From CAIWHR01 sp963717695 (GTDB lineage: Bacteria > Pseudomonadota > Gammaproteobacteria > Burkholderiales > Casimicrobiaceae): DNA of 64,000 nucleotides. Position numbers and translations under genes: made by a program. The stretch spans positions 1,210,427 through 1,274,426 of the forward strand of contig CAVQWR010000003.1 of assembly GCA_963717695.1 (NCBI GenBank), in the 5' to 3' direction. Below the pieces are notes generated by a model. It saw only the letters and a program-made list of their open reading frames with translations, had not been told where the DNA came from and searched no databases. Position 1 is the first letter of the stretch. Every line of letters begins with the position of its first letter. This document shows, one piece after another, positions 25,903-37,006 of this stretch.

Positions 25903-26590
25903 CCCAGCCCGTGCTCGGTTGCGATAACCGCCGCCTGCACGCGCGATGCCGACGTCGAGCTTGCGCAGCACGTGCTGCACGTGGATCTTGACGGTGGTCT
26001 CGGCGATGCCGAGTTCGCGCGCGATGGTCCTTGTTGCTCGCGCCGCGCGCGATGCCGCGCAGGATTTCCTGCTCCCGCGGCGACAGCTGCGCGAGCGGTG
26101 ACGGCGGCGCGGCGCCGTCGCGGCAGGCGTGCGCCGCCGCGTCGCGGTAGGCGGCGACGAGCTTGCCCGTCATCTCGTCGGCCACGACCGACTCGCCGCG
26201 CATCGCGCGCACGATCGCCGCGAGCCAGCGCGTCGCCTTCGATCGTCTTCAGCAGATAACCGCAGGCGCCGTTGCGCAGCGCCGCCGCGAGGTCCTGCTC
26301 GTCTTCGCTGACGGTGAGCATCAGCACGCGCGCGTCCGGCGCCGCTTCGCGCAGTGCCGGCAGCGCATCGACGCCGTTGACGCCGGGCAGGTGGTTGTCG
26401 AGCAGGATCAGGTCGGGCTGGAACTCCTGCGCGCGGCGCTGCGCCTCGCCCGGCGTCGGCGGCGTCGCCGACCACCTCGAAGCGCGGGTCGCGCGCCAGC
26501 AGCGCCGTGAGGCCGCGCCGAAACAGCGTGTGGTCGTCGACGACGAGGATGCGGATGGGCGACCGGAACGTGGCGTGCGATCGCGGTCAT
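25899..26590 (-). CDS. narL: Nitrate/nitrite response regulator, left copy (frameshifted)
   Basis: DNA-binding response regulator of the NarL/FixJ family, partner of NarX. The receiver has IRILVVDDHTLFRRGL, phospho-acceptor Asp in LILLDNHLPGVNG, MLTVSEDEQD and the Lys in YLLKTIEGDAL. The C-terminal LuxR-type helix-turn-helix has LSPREQEILRGIARGASNK and ending HVLRKLDVG. It finishes ATEHGLG. Corrected length is about 220-230 residues. Frames change near 26560, 26460, 26235, 26030 and 25940. The ATG at 26590 overlaps the narX stop (ATGA), so the pair is coupled. The stop lies inside the candidate FNR box of narK1. Confidence 0.9.
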
Positions 26591-28509
26591 CGCAGCACCG
26601 ACGCTTCGGCGACGGCCGCTGCGCGCGGAGCGGCGCGCGGCACGGCGGCGGCAGCGTCAGGACGACCGACGTGCCGCGCCCGGGCCTCGACAGGACGTCG
26701 AGGCCGGCGCCGATACGTTCGGCGCGTTCGGCCATGATCCGCAGTCCCACGTGCGTCTCGTCCGGCGGCCGTCGTCCGGGACGAACCCTTCGCCGTCGTC
26801 GCGCACCTCGAAGCGCCATAGCGGCTGCTGCTGGACGTCGAGCCAGACCTGCGTCGCGCGCGCGTGCTTGCGCACGTTGGACAGCGCCTCCTGCACGATA
26901 TGCAGCACCTGGACCTGCAGGACCGGGCGCCAGCGGCATGCCGTGGCCTTCCATCTGCAGCGCGGTCTTGAGGCCGCTCTGGTGCTCGAACTTGCGCAGC
27001 GTGGTCATGCAGCGCCGGCTCGATGTCCTCGGCGTTGGCGCGCGTGCGGAAATGCACGAGCAGCTCGCGCACGTCGCCGTAGCTCTCGCGCACGCCGGCG
27101 TCGATTTCGCCCAGCGTCTGCTCGCACCTGCTGCGCATCGCCGCCGGCGAGGGCGTCGCGCATCAGATGCACCTGGATCTTCAGGAACGCGAGCGACTGC
27201 GCGATGGAATCGTGCAGTTCGCGCGCGAGGAACGTGCGCTCCTGCGACACCGCGGCTTCCTTTTCCAGCGCGTTGAGGCGCAGGTTCTCCATTGCGCCGG
27301 CCAGATGCGCGGTCAGTGCCTCCAGCAGCGAGCGCTCCGCGGCCGACAGCGCGAACTGGTTGTGGAAGAAGAGATCGACCTCGCCCATCAGCCGCTCGTG
27401 CTGCGGATCGGAATCGACACGAGCGTCTCGAATCCGGCGTCGCTGCAATGGTGCATGCCGGCGGGCTGCGTCGGCTGGATCGGGATGACGCGAACGCCGT
27501 GCGCTGCCGTCGGCGAGCCGCAGAGGCAGTCGCCGGCGCTTGATGCACTGCTCGCCGTCGGTCATCGCCGCGGGCAATCCCTCGGAGCCAGCAGCAGGAA
27601 GCGCTCGTTGGACTCGTCGGACCAGCGCAACGCGACGCCGTCGGCGCGCGCGACCCGTCCGACATGCCGCGCGAATCCGGCCGGCGAGCTCCTTCAGCGT
27701 CGTGGCCTTGGCGACCAGCGTCGTCACGTCGTACAGCGCCTCGAGGCGTTCGCGCTTTTCCTCGAGCTCGGACGTCTTTTCGGCGACCTTGGCCTCCAGG
27801 TCCCGGTACATCGACTGCAGGTGCTCCGCCATGCCGTTGAAGCCCTCCGCCAGCGTGCCGAACTCGTCGCTGGTGATGCGCTCGACGCGGGCGCCGAAAT
27901 CGCCGCGCTGGATGCGTTCGGTCGCCTCCTTCAGCTGCCCGACGGGCTCCAGCACAAACAGATACCCGGTGTAGAGCAGCACGGCGGCGCCGAGCACGGC
28001 CAGCGCCATCATCGCGACCTGCAGCAGGTGCAGGAGCGCGGTCCACCGCGACATGTGCGTCTCGATGCGCGGCGACAGCGCGTCGATGTGCGCGGCAAAG
28101 GCGGCGGTGTCGGCGCGCAGTCCTCGACCGATGTCGTGACTGGGCGGCGATCCACTGCGCGCGGAACTGCACCAGTCGCGCTCGACCACCGCGAAGTCCC
28201 GCCGCACGGCGTCGTCCCACGGCACGAACAGCGGACGCTCGGGGTCGCCGTCGCGCAGCAGGTCGAGGCTGCGCTCGAATTCGCGCGCACTTGCCGCGGC
28301 AGCGCCTTCGTCGCCCGTGCCGATCGACAGCGACAGCCGGTACGCCTGCATCCGCATGCGACCGGCCTCGTTGACCGCCGCCGCGCCGCCGTCGAGCTGC
28401 CAGGACACCCACAGCGTGACCGCGATCGACAGCAGCGCGAGCAGCAGGAACGGCATGCCGACAAGCGCCAGCTTGGCGCCCAGGCTCCAGTGACTTGCGG
28501 ATGGCTCAT
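26587..28509 (-). CDS. narX: Nitrate/nitrite sensor histidine kinase, left copy (frameshifted)
   Basis: Membrane sensor of nitrate and nitrite that phosphorylates NarL. The first membrane helix, PFLLLALLSIAVTLWVSWQL, is followed at once by the NarX P-box-like NEAGRMRMQAYRLSLS, which contacts nitrate. A periplasmic four-helix region and the second helix (AVLGAAVLLYTGYLF) come next, then HAMP (ERIQRGDFGARVERITSDEF), a coiled coil, a GAF-like linker, HisKA_3 with the phospho-His about residue 430 in FLARELHDSIAQS, and HATPase_c (EALSNVRKHARAT, VRDDGEGF, GLRIMAERAERIGA). About 640 residues. Frames change repeatedly from 28480 to 26790. It heads narXL and is probably preceded by an FNR-type box. 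Confidence 0.9.
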
Positions 28510-28543
28510 CGGTGCAAATCTAGCGGGGAATGCCGCGTCCGTT

Positions 28544-28557
28544 TTGAGCGGCGTCAA
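28544..28557 (-). promoter_or_regulatory. FNR/Dnr-type box upstream of narX, left copy
   Basis: The minus strand reads TTGACGCCGCTCAA, eight of ten positions of TTGAT-N4-ATCAA. It is 34 bases ahead of the narX ATG and identical in the right arm, although flanking bases differ. At the usual -41.5 activating position transcription would begin almost at the ATG, so a repressing role or a short leader is possible. Confidence 0.5.
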
Positions 28558-29010
28558 TACAGCTCGTCTTGCCGTTATACCCCAAGGGACAGGCGCTAAG
28601 TACCGACCCGAACCGCAGTCCTCGAGCCCAGGCGGAAAACCGCGCTCTATCGCAGACGGTATACCGTTCCAGCGGCCGCCGTGAAGAGCAATCGGGTCAA
28701 GGGCTTGCTTCAGGGGCCGCTCATGGATGAAAGGCCGTAGTTCTCGATCCGATCATCTACTTCAATGTCGCAACATCCCCGTGGGCGAAATCGCCGATCA
28801 CGAAGCTGACGCATTACGTCGCAATGGGCGGAGTGTAACCATCGAAATCGAATAACGGACGTGTGAATGAGTGGTCTACGAAGCTATATGAAATTCCACG
28901 AATTGGGTCATTCGCCGCAACTTTGCAGATGCTGACGTCGCAGTCCAAGAAAATTCGATGGATCATGGCAAAGGAAGGAAATGCCCTGAGCGCATTGTTT
29001 AGGAGCACCG
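28558..29010. other. narX-kelch intergenic region, left copy
   Basis: About 450 bases between the divergent end of the kelch gene and the narX promoter. GC content is visibly lower than in flanking genes. An open frame (28814-29014, minus strand) continues the dockerin-like tail of the kelch protein in another phase. No promoter, RNA or terminator could be identified with confidence. Confidence 0.4.
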
Positions 29011-32000
29011 TCAAGCACCGTGATTAGCCGTGTCATGTTCGACAGGAAAATTCAATGCGGGAAGGCGCCTTCCAAGCTGATTATTCACGACGACAAGATC
29101 GGTTACCGCGACGATCCGATTTCGGTTCACATCACCCGCGAGAAAGCCCACCCGCACCGTTCCCGTGGCGCCAGCTCCGCCACCGGTTGCGGTGACATTG
29201 GCCGCACTGAGCGTTGCATACTGCCGGTCCGGGACGTTTGAGTAACTGAGGACGACGTCACTGCCTGCGATTGAGACGGAGTCGAAGGCCGCCGTCCCCT
29301 CCGAGAGCGAGGGGTCGTCCGCCGTGAGGATCGGCTTGTCGAACGTCATGACGATCGTCTGCGTCGGCCCATTGCGTGGCTCGGTGGTGGGATTGAGCGG
29401 GTTTGACGCCAATGGAAGATGAAAGGTGCCGGCACTGCCATGCACCTTGCGGAAGACGCACCGATCAACACGGTAGCTGGGCCGGCGACGGGCGCTGCGT
29501 CGACGGTAAGGCTTCGGCCGGAACGCCGTTGACGAAGACGGTGACCGAGTAGATTCCCTGTGGAAGATCTGCGAAGGTGGCTGACGAGAACGACGTCGCG
29601 CTGAATGGTGCTGCCGGGAGCGTGTGCACGATTGCCGCGTTCTCCAGCCTGCGGAGCTCGACGACGGGTATATCGGATGGCGAGCTGTTAACGCCGCTGC
29701 CGGTGGCCTCCAACTCCGGTGAAGCCACTGCCACTGAGATCGACATGGCCTCCCGGAAATGCCGAGAAGGTTGCGTTCGTCAAGACCGGGCGACGCGGTT
29801 TGAGATAACCCGGATTGAAGATCTCCGTGCTGAGACGCCAGGCGCTGCAGATCCCTCGGAATTCAGGACCCTGCCATCGCGCAGCAGGATTGCTCCATGC
29901 AGTACGCGCGGCACTGCCATGCTGCCGCTGCTGCTGAATGTGTCGCTTGCCGGGTCGTAGATCTCCGCAGTTCCGAGAGTTGGGTCACTGCCGCCGCCGG
30001 CCACCAAGACTTTCCCGTCTTGCATCAGCGTAGCCGTGTGGCCATGACGCGTACTCTGAGGCTGCCGCCCGTGTGCCAGGTGTTTGTCAGCGGATCATAG
30101 ATCTGCGTCGTGGAATCGAATGCCCCGACGACCAGGACGTCTCCACTCGGCAGGAGCGTTGCGGAATGCTGCACCGGCGCAGTGGAAGCCACCCTGCGCT
30201 GCTCCATTGCCCGGAAGCGGGATTGAATAGCTCTGCCTCCAAGACCGGGCCTGACACGCCGTTTCCGCCGACCACCAGGACCGCCCCGCTGGGGAAGAGT
30301 GTTGCCTGTGTGGCCCGCACGCGCACTCGCCATGCTGCCTGCTGCAGCCCATCGACCGGTGGCCGGGTCAAAGATCTCCGAGCTCGCCAGCTACCCGCCG
30401 GCGTTGAGGCCCCCGGCGACCAGCAATCTCCCGTCAGCCAGCAGCGTCAGCGTGTGAGCTGACGATTCGCCACTGAGGCCGCGCCACGGCTCCAGCGATT
30501 TCGCGCGGGGCTGAACAGCTCCGTGGATGCGAGGAAGGCACCGGCGGCGTAGCCACCCGTGGCGATTACCAATCCGTTGGGCAGGAGCGTCGCCGCGTGA
30601 CCGCTGCGCGTGATCGCCAGGTGCGACCGGGATTCCACGCATCAGTTACCGGATCGTAGATCTCGCACGCCGCGGAATCCTGCCCACCCACCGTGCCTCC
30701 GGCCGCCAGCACTCGGCCGTCCGGCAGCAAAGTGAACGAGGCAGACCGTGCCGTAGGACATCGCGCCCCCCGAAGCTCCATGGATTGGACGCGGGGTCGA
30801 CGACTTCCGCGCTGGCGAGGCCAACGCCCCCCGTCATCAGTGTCGTGCCATTCGGCAGAAGCGTCGCGGCATGCCACTGGCGTGCATCGATCATGTAGCC
30901 GGCGCTGCTCCAACTGTTGTTCGCGGGATCATAGAGCTCCAGGTTGCCCGTCGAGCCCGAGCAGCACGTATACCCTCCGGCAACGAGTACCTTGCCGCTG
31001 GTCAGTAGAGTGGCCGTATGGTCCACGTGTGAGAGGCCCATCGGATTCGTATTGATCCATTGGTTGGTCGCCCAAATGTAGACTTCGGCGGAATTCAGGA
31101 AACCCGAATCGCCCGTGCCGCCTGCCACCAACACGTTTCCTGAAGGCAGCGACGTTGCCGTATGAGCCCAACGAGCGAAGTTCATGTGGGCGACCGCGGA
31201 CCATGAATTGGCTGACCGGATCGTAGACTTCCGCGGTGTTGATGTTGATGCCATTGACTCCGCCGGTCACCAAGACGGCCTCCCCATTCGGCAAGAGCGC
31301 GGCCGCGTGGCTCGATCGTCCCGTAACCATGTTTCTGGTGCTGCTCCAGGCATTTGTTCCCGGGTCGTACAGCTCGGCAGGTGCTTTCCCTTCAGAAATG
31401 CGAAGCCGTCGTCGTTGCCGCGACGACGAGCACCCGCCGTCGCTCAGCAGTGTCGCCGTGTGAAATTGGCGCGCAGTCGTCAATGTTCCCGCGTCGCTCC
31501 ACGAGTTCGATGCGGGATCGTAGAGTTCCTGAGCAGTGGCGGCACCGGGCAAGCTCAAGATGTTGCCCGCGACGATCAGCACCTTCCCGTTCTGCAGCCG
31601 AGTCGCGGTATGGGCCAACCGCACCGTGATCGACGCGGGCGGCGTTCGACCACTTGCTGATTGTTGGGTCGTAGAGCTCGGAAACGCCCACGGCGGCTCC
31701 CCCGCGCCACCCACGACCAGGGCCATTCCGCCCTGAAGAAGCGTGGCGGTATGCAGGTAGCGCGGTGTCGCCATGTCGGCAACGGCACCCCACCGGATCC
31801 TCGGCGCATCGTAGAGCTCGGTACTCGCAGGGGACGCCGTTGGTACCTCCGGCGACCAGCACCTTGCCGCTGGACAGCAACGTCGCGGTATGTGTTTCCC
31901 GCGCAGTCGCGGATTGCCCGCGCTCGTCCATGACGCCGTCGCCGATCGTAGACTTCCCCGGTCGCCAGCGCAGCACCGGCGGCACCTCCGACGACCAGGA

Positions 32001-32911
32001 CATGGCCATCGGGCAGCAACGATGCACTGTGAAACGCGCGAGCCTCCTTGAGGTCACCCGTCGATGCCCAGGACTTCGTCGCCGGACTGTAGAGCTCCGC
32101 ACTGCTCAAGGGACCGCTGGAGCCGTTGCCTCCCGCGAGCAATACGGTGCCACCGGGCAAAAGCGTTGCGGTGTGGTATCGACGCGTGTAGAGGTCAGCA
32201 TGCTGCCCGCAGAAACCCATTTATCGAGCAGCGGATCGTAGACCTCCGCCTCGCTTCCAGTCCCGCGCCGGATTGGCCACCGGCCACAAGAACAGAGCCG
32301 TCGGGCAGTCGCGTTGCAGTGTGACTCGCTCGCGGAAACGACAGGCTGCCCGCGGAAGTCCACGTATCGTTCGCCGGATCGTAGAGTTCAGCGTTCGGCA
32401 GCGACGTGGTGGCGTCCATGCCGCCGGCGACAAGCACGAGACCGTTTGCGAGCAGCGTCGCGCTGTGATGCGCGCGCGCGGTCGACATGCTGTGTGCATG
32501 GCTCCATGTATTGGTCGCGGGGTCGAAGAGCTCGACGCTGGCGAGTGCGCTTCCGCCGTTGTAGCCGCCCGCGACCAGGACTTTGCTGTTGGGCAACAGC
32601 GTCGCGGAATGAAACTCTCGCGCCGTGGACAGGGCCGCTACGGTTGACCAGTCATTGGACGACGGGTCGTAAAGTTCGGCAGCAACGCCGGCGCTCCCAC
32701 CCGCGACCAAGACCTTTCCATTCGGCAGGAGCGTTGCGGTGTGACGGTCGTGTGAATTTGGGAGCGCGGCTCCGCGCTGCCAGCCGGACGCCAGGGCGCT
32801 GCCTGCAGACAATGTGGTCAGCGACACGACGATCGCAAGTATCGGGATTCCCAGAAAGCGGACTGCGCCCATCCTCCCGTGCTCTGCGCGTCCAGGGCCT
32901 TCGATCAGCAT
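29011..32911 (-). pseudogene. Secreted kelch-repeat protein with dockerin-like C-terminus, left copy (disrupted)
   Basis: Large extracellular protein of about 1,300 codons. The signal peptide is MGAVRFLGIPILAIVVSLTT with cleavage after SALA. About 21 kelch/galactose-oxidase-like units of about 50 residues follow, each of the form HTATLLPNGKVLVAGG plus ELYDPASNTWS, predicting beta-propellers. A beta-rich domain (NGPTQTIVMTFDKPILTADD) precedes a calcium-binding dockerin-like segment, GDVNRNRIVAVTDLVVVNNQ. Several frame changes and one in-frame TAG (in GLNAGG-stop-LASSEIFD) interrupt it, nearly all shared with the right copy. Codon use is less GC-rich than in neighbours, suggesting transfer. ATG at 32911 is preferred; AGGA lies five bases upstream, and GTG at 32926 is also possible. 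Confidence 0.85.
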
Positions 32912-32946
32912 GGCATTCCTGGGCACACCGGATCGTGCGGAATCAT
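32905..32946 (-). CDS. Possible 13-codon leader peptide overlapping the kelch start, left copy
   Basis: A strong ribosome-binding sequence, AGGGGGAG, precedes an ATG that encodes MIPHDPVCPGMPC and stops at a TGA overlapping the kelch gene start region. It is identical in the right arm. Such an overlap could couple translation of the kelch gene. It is only a short frame, so chance is possible. Confidence 0.35.
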   Translation of the reverse strand: MIPHDPVCPGMPC

Positions 32947-33074
32947 CGCTCCCCCTTGAGGAGGAGCGTACATGCAGAGCAGCTTCCCGTCACGTATGGG
33001 CGAACTTCTGCGTCCAGGACCACGAGGAAATCGGGCGGCGGAACCGAGAATATCGGGGCGCGGGAATCCCCAAA

Positions 33075-33105
33075 CAAAAAAGGCCAACGGCGAACCGTTG
33101 GCCTT
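33075..33105 (-). terminator. Intrinsic terminator of tRNA-Ala, left copy
   Basis: On the minus strand AAGGCCAACGG pairs with CCGTTGGCCTT across a TTCG loop, followed by a run of T. It starts 8 bases after the tRNA 3' end. Confidence 0.9.
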
Positions 33106-33112
33106 GAATTTT

Positions 33113-33188
<76 letters not shown>

Positions 33189-33200
33189 ACAAGGAGGGGG

Positions 33201-33229
33201 ATTATAGCGGCTCTGGCGGGGAGCGGCAA
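33201..33229 (-). promoter_or_regulatory. Sigma-70 promoter of tRNA-Ala, left copy
   Basis: Minus strand: -35 TTGCCG (33224-33229), 17-base spacer and a perfect -10 TATAAT (33201-33206), followed by GC-rich bases and the tRNA 12 bases downstream. Confidence 0.8.
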
Positions 33230-33414
33230 TCGCAACCCCGGCCGCGAGGTCCCCGCCGCATCAGCCGTCCGCCCCACTTGCCTTCCAGCGGGCGTGCCCC
33301 AATGTCTTGACGGCGGAGAATTCACCGACTGGCCGGGCGCATGTGCTTGCAGAATGCTCGCGCAATCGGCGGATAATCGCCCGAACCGCGCGCCGCCCCA
33401 ACCCAACGATAATC

Positions 33415-34341
33415 ATGACGGTACTCCTCGATCTCATCCGGGAATTCGGGCTCGCGTTCGTCTTCGCGAACGTGCTCATCGAGCAGGTGGGATTGCCCGT
33501 CCCGGCCTACCCGACGCTGATCGTCGCCGGTGCATCGCTGGCCATATCGCCCGGCTCGACCACGATGGTGCTCGTCGCCGGTGTCGTCGCGGCGCTCATT
33601 GCGGACACGTTCTGGTACGTGACCGGACGCCGCTATGGAATGCGCGTGCTGCGCACGCTCTGCCGCGTGTCGCTGTCGCCGGATTCATGCGTCTCGCAGA
33701 CCGAGACGATCTTCGCCCGCTTCGGTCCGGCGTCGATGATTTTCGCCAAGTTCATCCCCGGGTTCGCGTCGGTGGCAACCGCGATGGCTGGTGCGGTCCG
33801 ACTGCGCTACTGGAAGTTCATGCGTTCGACACGCTCGGTGCGCTGCTGTGGGTCGGCCTCGCGGTGGTGCTGGGTCGGATCTTCCGCGATGCGATCGTCG
33901 AAGTGCTCGAAACGCTGACCTCGCTCGGCAAATACGGGCTCGCGCTGGTTGTCGTCGCGCTCGTCGCCTACGTGCTGTCGAAATGGTGGCGTCGTCGGCA
34001 GTTCGTCCATCAGTTGCGCATGGATCGCGTCACGGTCGACGAGCTGCGCAAGATGATCGACGAAGAGCGGGTCGGCACGATCCTCGACGTGCGCTCGGCG
34101 CTGACGCAGGATGCGAGCGGCCGCATTCCGGGCGCGCGTCGCATCGACATGAAGAAGATCGAGGCCGGCATCGAAGGCGTTGCCCGCGAGGGTGAGGTCA
34201 TCGTCTACTGCGCGTGCCCGAACGAGGCGAGTGCGGTCAGGGTCGCGCAAGAAGCTGCGGCAGCTGGGCTTCAAGCGCGTGCGGCCGCTTCACGGCGGCA
34301 TCGACGCGTGGATCGCCGCGGGTCTCGACGTCGAGCGCTGA
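33415..34341 (+). CDS. DedA-family membrane protein fused to a rhodanese domain, left copy (two frameshifts)
   Basis: The N-terminal half is a DedA/SNARE-associated transporter-like domain (undecaprenyl-phosphate or lipid flippase superfamily): FANVLIEQVGLPVPAYPTLI, DTFWYVTGRRYG, then FGPASMIFAKFIPGFASVAT with the family Arg/Pro-Gly motifs. After three more helices and KWWRRRQF comes a rhodanese domain, VDELRKMIDEERVGTILDVR, with the catalytic-loop Cys in VIVYCACPNEAS and the end LHGGIDAWIAAG. Frames change near 33825 and 34247. Total is about 308 residues. It is divergent from tRNA-Ala and followed 52 bases later by ridA. DedA-rhodanese fusions are known in proteobacteria; their role is unsettled. 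Confidence 0.88.
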
Positions 34342-34393
34342 GCGTCCCCCCTCGCGTGGTAGAGTGAGAAATCCCTCGCGGAGCGCTCACGAC

Positions 34394-34884
34394 ATGCCGA
34401 AACTAGCCATCCATTCCAAGCACGCGCCGGCCGCCATCGGACCGTATTCGCAGGCGTCCGCGCCGGCAACACCGTCTATCTGTCCGGGCAGCTCGGCCTC
34501 GATCCCGCCACCGGCAATCTCGCCGAAGGCGTCGAGGCGCAGGCGCATCAGGTGTTCCGCAACCTGCGCGCGGTGGCCCAGGCGGCGGGCGGCGAGCTCG
34601 ACGACATCGTCAAGCTGACGCTGCTGATGGCCGACCTCGCCGACTTCGCGCAAGGTCAACGAAATCATGGCGACCTATTTCACGTCGCCGTATCCGGCGC
34701 GCGCGACCTATCAGGTGGCGGCGCTGCCAAGGGCGCGCTGGTCGAGGTCGAAGGCATCCTCGCGCTGCGGGCTGACGCATCGCTGCGGATCGGCGACGCG
34801 ACCGCGGCGCGCGGTCATGCATGCGAACGGCGGGACGGTGACCGAAGTGGTGAAGGCGAAGAGCGGCAGGCGCGCGTCGGCTGA
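34394..34884 (+). CDS. ridA: RidA-family enamine/imine deaminase, left copy (frameshifted)
   Basis: Hydrolyses reactive 2-aminoacrylate and related enamines released by PLP enzymes. MPKLAIHSKHAPAAIGPYSQA is the family start. HQVFRNLRAVAQAAGGELDDIVK and then YPARATYQVAALPKGALVEVEGI follow, with the conserved Arg of the ligand site in PARATYQ. Frames change near 34455 and 34655. Typical RidA is about 127 residues and would end near 34774; in this sequence the frame stays open to a TGA at 34882-34884, and the right arm has a stop at the matching place. Either the protein has a tail of about 35 residues or an indel hides the true stop. Confidence 0.85.
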
Positions 34885-37006
34885 AGGCTCGATCGCGGAT
34901 CTCGTACCGGCGGCGCCCGCCGTGAAACCGGCGAACCGCCAAGGCCGGCGGACGCGGACTTGCGGACCAGCTGGTCCGGCTCGGCATCGCGCGCGACCAG
35001 GACCTTGTCCTGCACCTGCCGCTGCGCTACGAGGACCACACGCGCGTCGTGCCGCTCGCCGCACTCGCGCCGGGCGTCGACGGAGCAGGCCGAAGGCACG
35101 GTCGTCAGCACCGATATCCAGTACCGGCCGCGCCGCCAGCTCGTCTGCCTCCTCGAGGACGAGCCGCCGAGCGCGGCGCGCGCGCGCAGCTCGTGCTGCG
35201 CTTCTTCCACTTCTATCCCAACCAGCAGAAAGCGCTCGCGCCCGGGCAGCGTGTGCGCGTCTACGGCGAAGTGCGCGACGGCCACTTCGGCCGCGAGATC
35301 GTGCATCCGCAGTTCAAGGTGGTCGACCGAAGGCGAGCCGCTGCCCGATCGCCTGACGCCCGTGTATCCGACGACGGCCGGGCTGGCGCAGGAGACGCTG
35401 CGCAAAGTGGTCGCGCGCACGCTCGCCTCCGATCCTGCGCTGACCGCCGAGACGCTGCCCGACTGGCTCGTCGCGCGGCGGCACCTGTGGAAGTTCGCCG
35501 ACGCGGTGCGCTTCCTGCACGCGCCGCCGCCGCGGCTGAATCGCGCTGACGCAGCGCGCGCTCGACGAGCGCACGCATCCGGCGTGGACGCGGCTCAAGT
35601 TCGACGAGCTGCTCGCGCAGCAGCTCTCGCTCAAGGCGCACCGCAAGGCGCGCGCGCGCGCAGCGCGCGCCGGTGCTGACCGGCACCGGCGCGCTGACGC
35701 GGCGCGCTGCTCGACGCGCGTGCCGTTCAAGCTGACGCGCGCGCAGGAGCGCGTGTGGCGCGAGATCAGCGCACGATCTCGAAGCGCGCGACGCCGATGC
35801 AGCGGCTGCTGCAGGGCGACGTCGGCAGCGGCAAGACGGTCGTCGCGGCGCTGGCCGCGCTGCAGGCGATCGAGAGCGGGCGGCAGGTGGCGTTCATGGC
35901 GCCGACCGAGATTCTCGCCGAGCAGCACTACCGCAAGCTGGCGCAATGGCTCGACGGCGCTGCGGCGTGCGCGATCGCGTGGCTGTCCGGCAGCCTGCCG
36001 GCGAAGCGAGCGCCAGGCACGCGCTCGCGGCGATCGCGAGCGGCGAGGCGCAGCTCGCCGTCGGCACGCACGCGCTGTTCGCAGGAGAGGTCGTGCTGCC
36101 GCGGCTGGGGCTCGCGATCGTCGACGAGCAGCATCGCTTCGGCGTCGCGCAGCGGCTGAAGCTGCGCGGCAAGGCGATGGGCGAAGCGCACCAGCTGATG
36201 ATGAGCGCGACGCCGATCCCGCGCACGCTCGCGATGACGTTCTACGCCGACCTCGACGTGTCGGTGCTCGACGAGTGCCGCCCGGCCGCACGCCGGTCGC
36301 GACCCGCTCGTCAGCAGACGGCGGCGCGCCGAAGTGGTCGAGCGCGTGCGCGACGCGTGCGCGCGAGGGCCGGCAGGCGTACTGGGTGTGCCCGCTGATC
36401 GAGGAATCGGAAAAGCTGCGAGCTGCAGACCGCGGTCGCGCTGCACGCGGAGCTCGACGGCGGCGCTGCCGCGAGTGCGCGTCGGGCTGCTGCACGGGCG
36501 GATGAAGCCCGACGAGAAGGCGACGCGTGATGGCCGCGTTCGTCGCCGGCGAGATCGACGTGCTGGTGGCGACGACGGTGATCGAAGTCGGCGTCGACGT
36601 GCCCAACGCGATCGCTGATGGTGATCGAGCACGCCGAGCGCTTCGGCCTCGCGCAGCTGCACCAGTTGCGCGGGCGGGTCGGCCGCGGCGCGGCCGAGAG
36701 CATGTGCGTGCTGCTGTTCGAGGAGCCGCTGACCGACACCGCGAAGGCGCGGCTCAAGGTGATCTACGAGAGCACCGACGGCTTCGAGATCGCGCGCGCA
36801 GGATCTCGTGATCCGCGGTCCGGGCGAATTCCTGGGCGCGCGGCAGTCGGGCGTGCCGCTGCTGCGCTTCGCCGATCTCGAGCAGGGATGTCGCGCTGAT
36901 CGAGCAGGCGCGCGACGCCGCGGACGAGCTGCTGCGAAGGAGCCGGCGGCGGCGGACGCGCATCTCGCGCGCTGGCTGGGCGGCAGGGAGGAGTTCGTCA
37001 AGGCTG
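34817..37006 (+). CDS. recG: ATP-dependent DNA helicase RecG, left copy (many frameshifts)
   Basis: Branch-migration helicase that reverses stalled forks. The N-terminal wedge/OB domain includes LVLHLPLRYEDHTRVVPLAA and a RPRRQLVCLLED segment. Helicase motifs are GDVGSGKTVVAALAALQAIE (Walker A), FMAPTEILAEQHYRKL (Ia), VDEQHRFGVAQRLKLRGK (DEQH box), LMMSATPIPRTLAMTFYADL (III), VLVATTVIEVGVDVPNA (V) and LHQLRGRVGRGAAES (VI). The C-terminus GPGEFLGARQSGVPLLRFAD fits. More than ten frame changes occur. The stop is lost by one base: GGCTGAGCG here against GGCTTGAGCG in the right arm. The start is uncertain and may overlap ridA. The 3' end overlaps the convergent PNPOx gene. Confidence 0.93.

Noticed and set aside
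28814..29014. An independent 66-residue protein between kelch and narX.
   Set aside because: It overlaps and continues the dockerin-like tail of the kelch gene in a shifted phase and has no start signal of its own.
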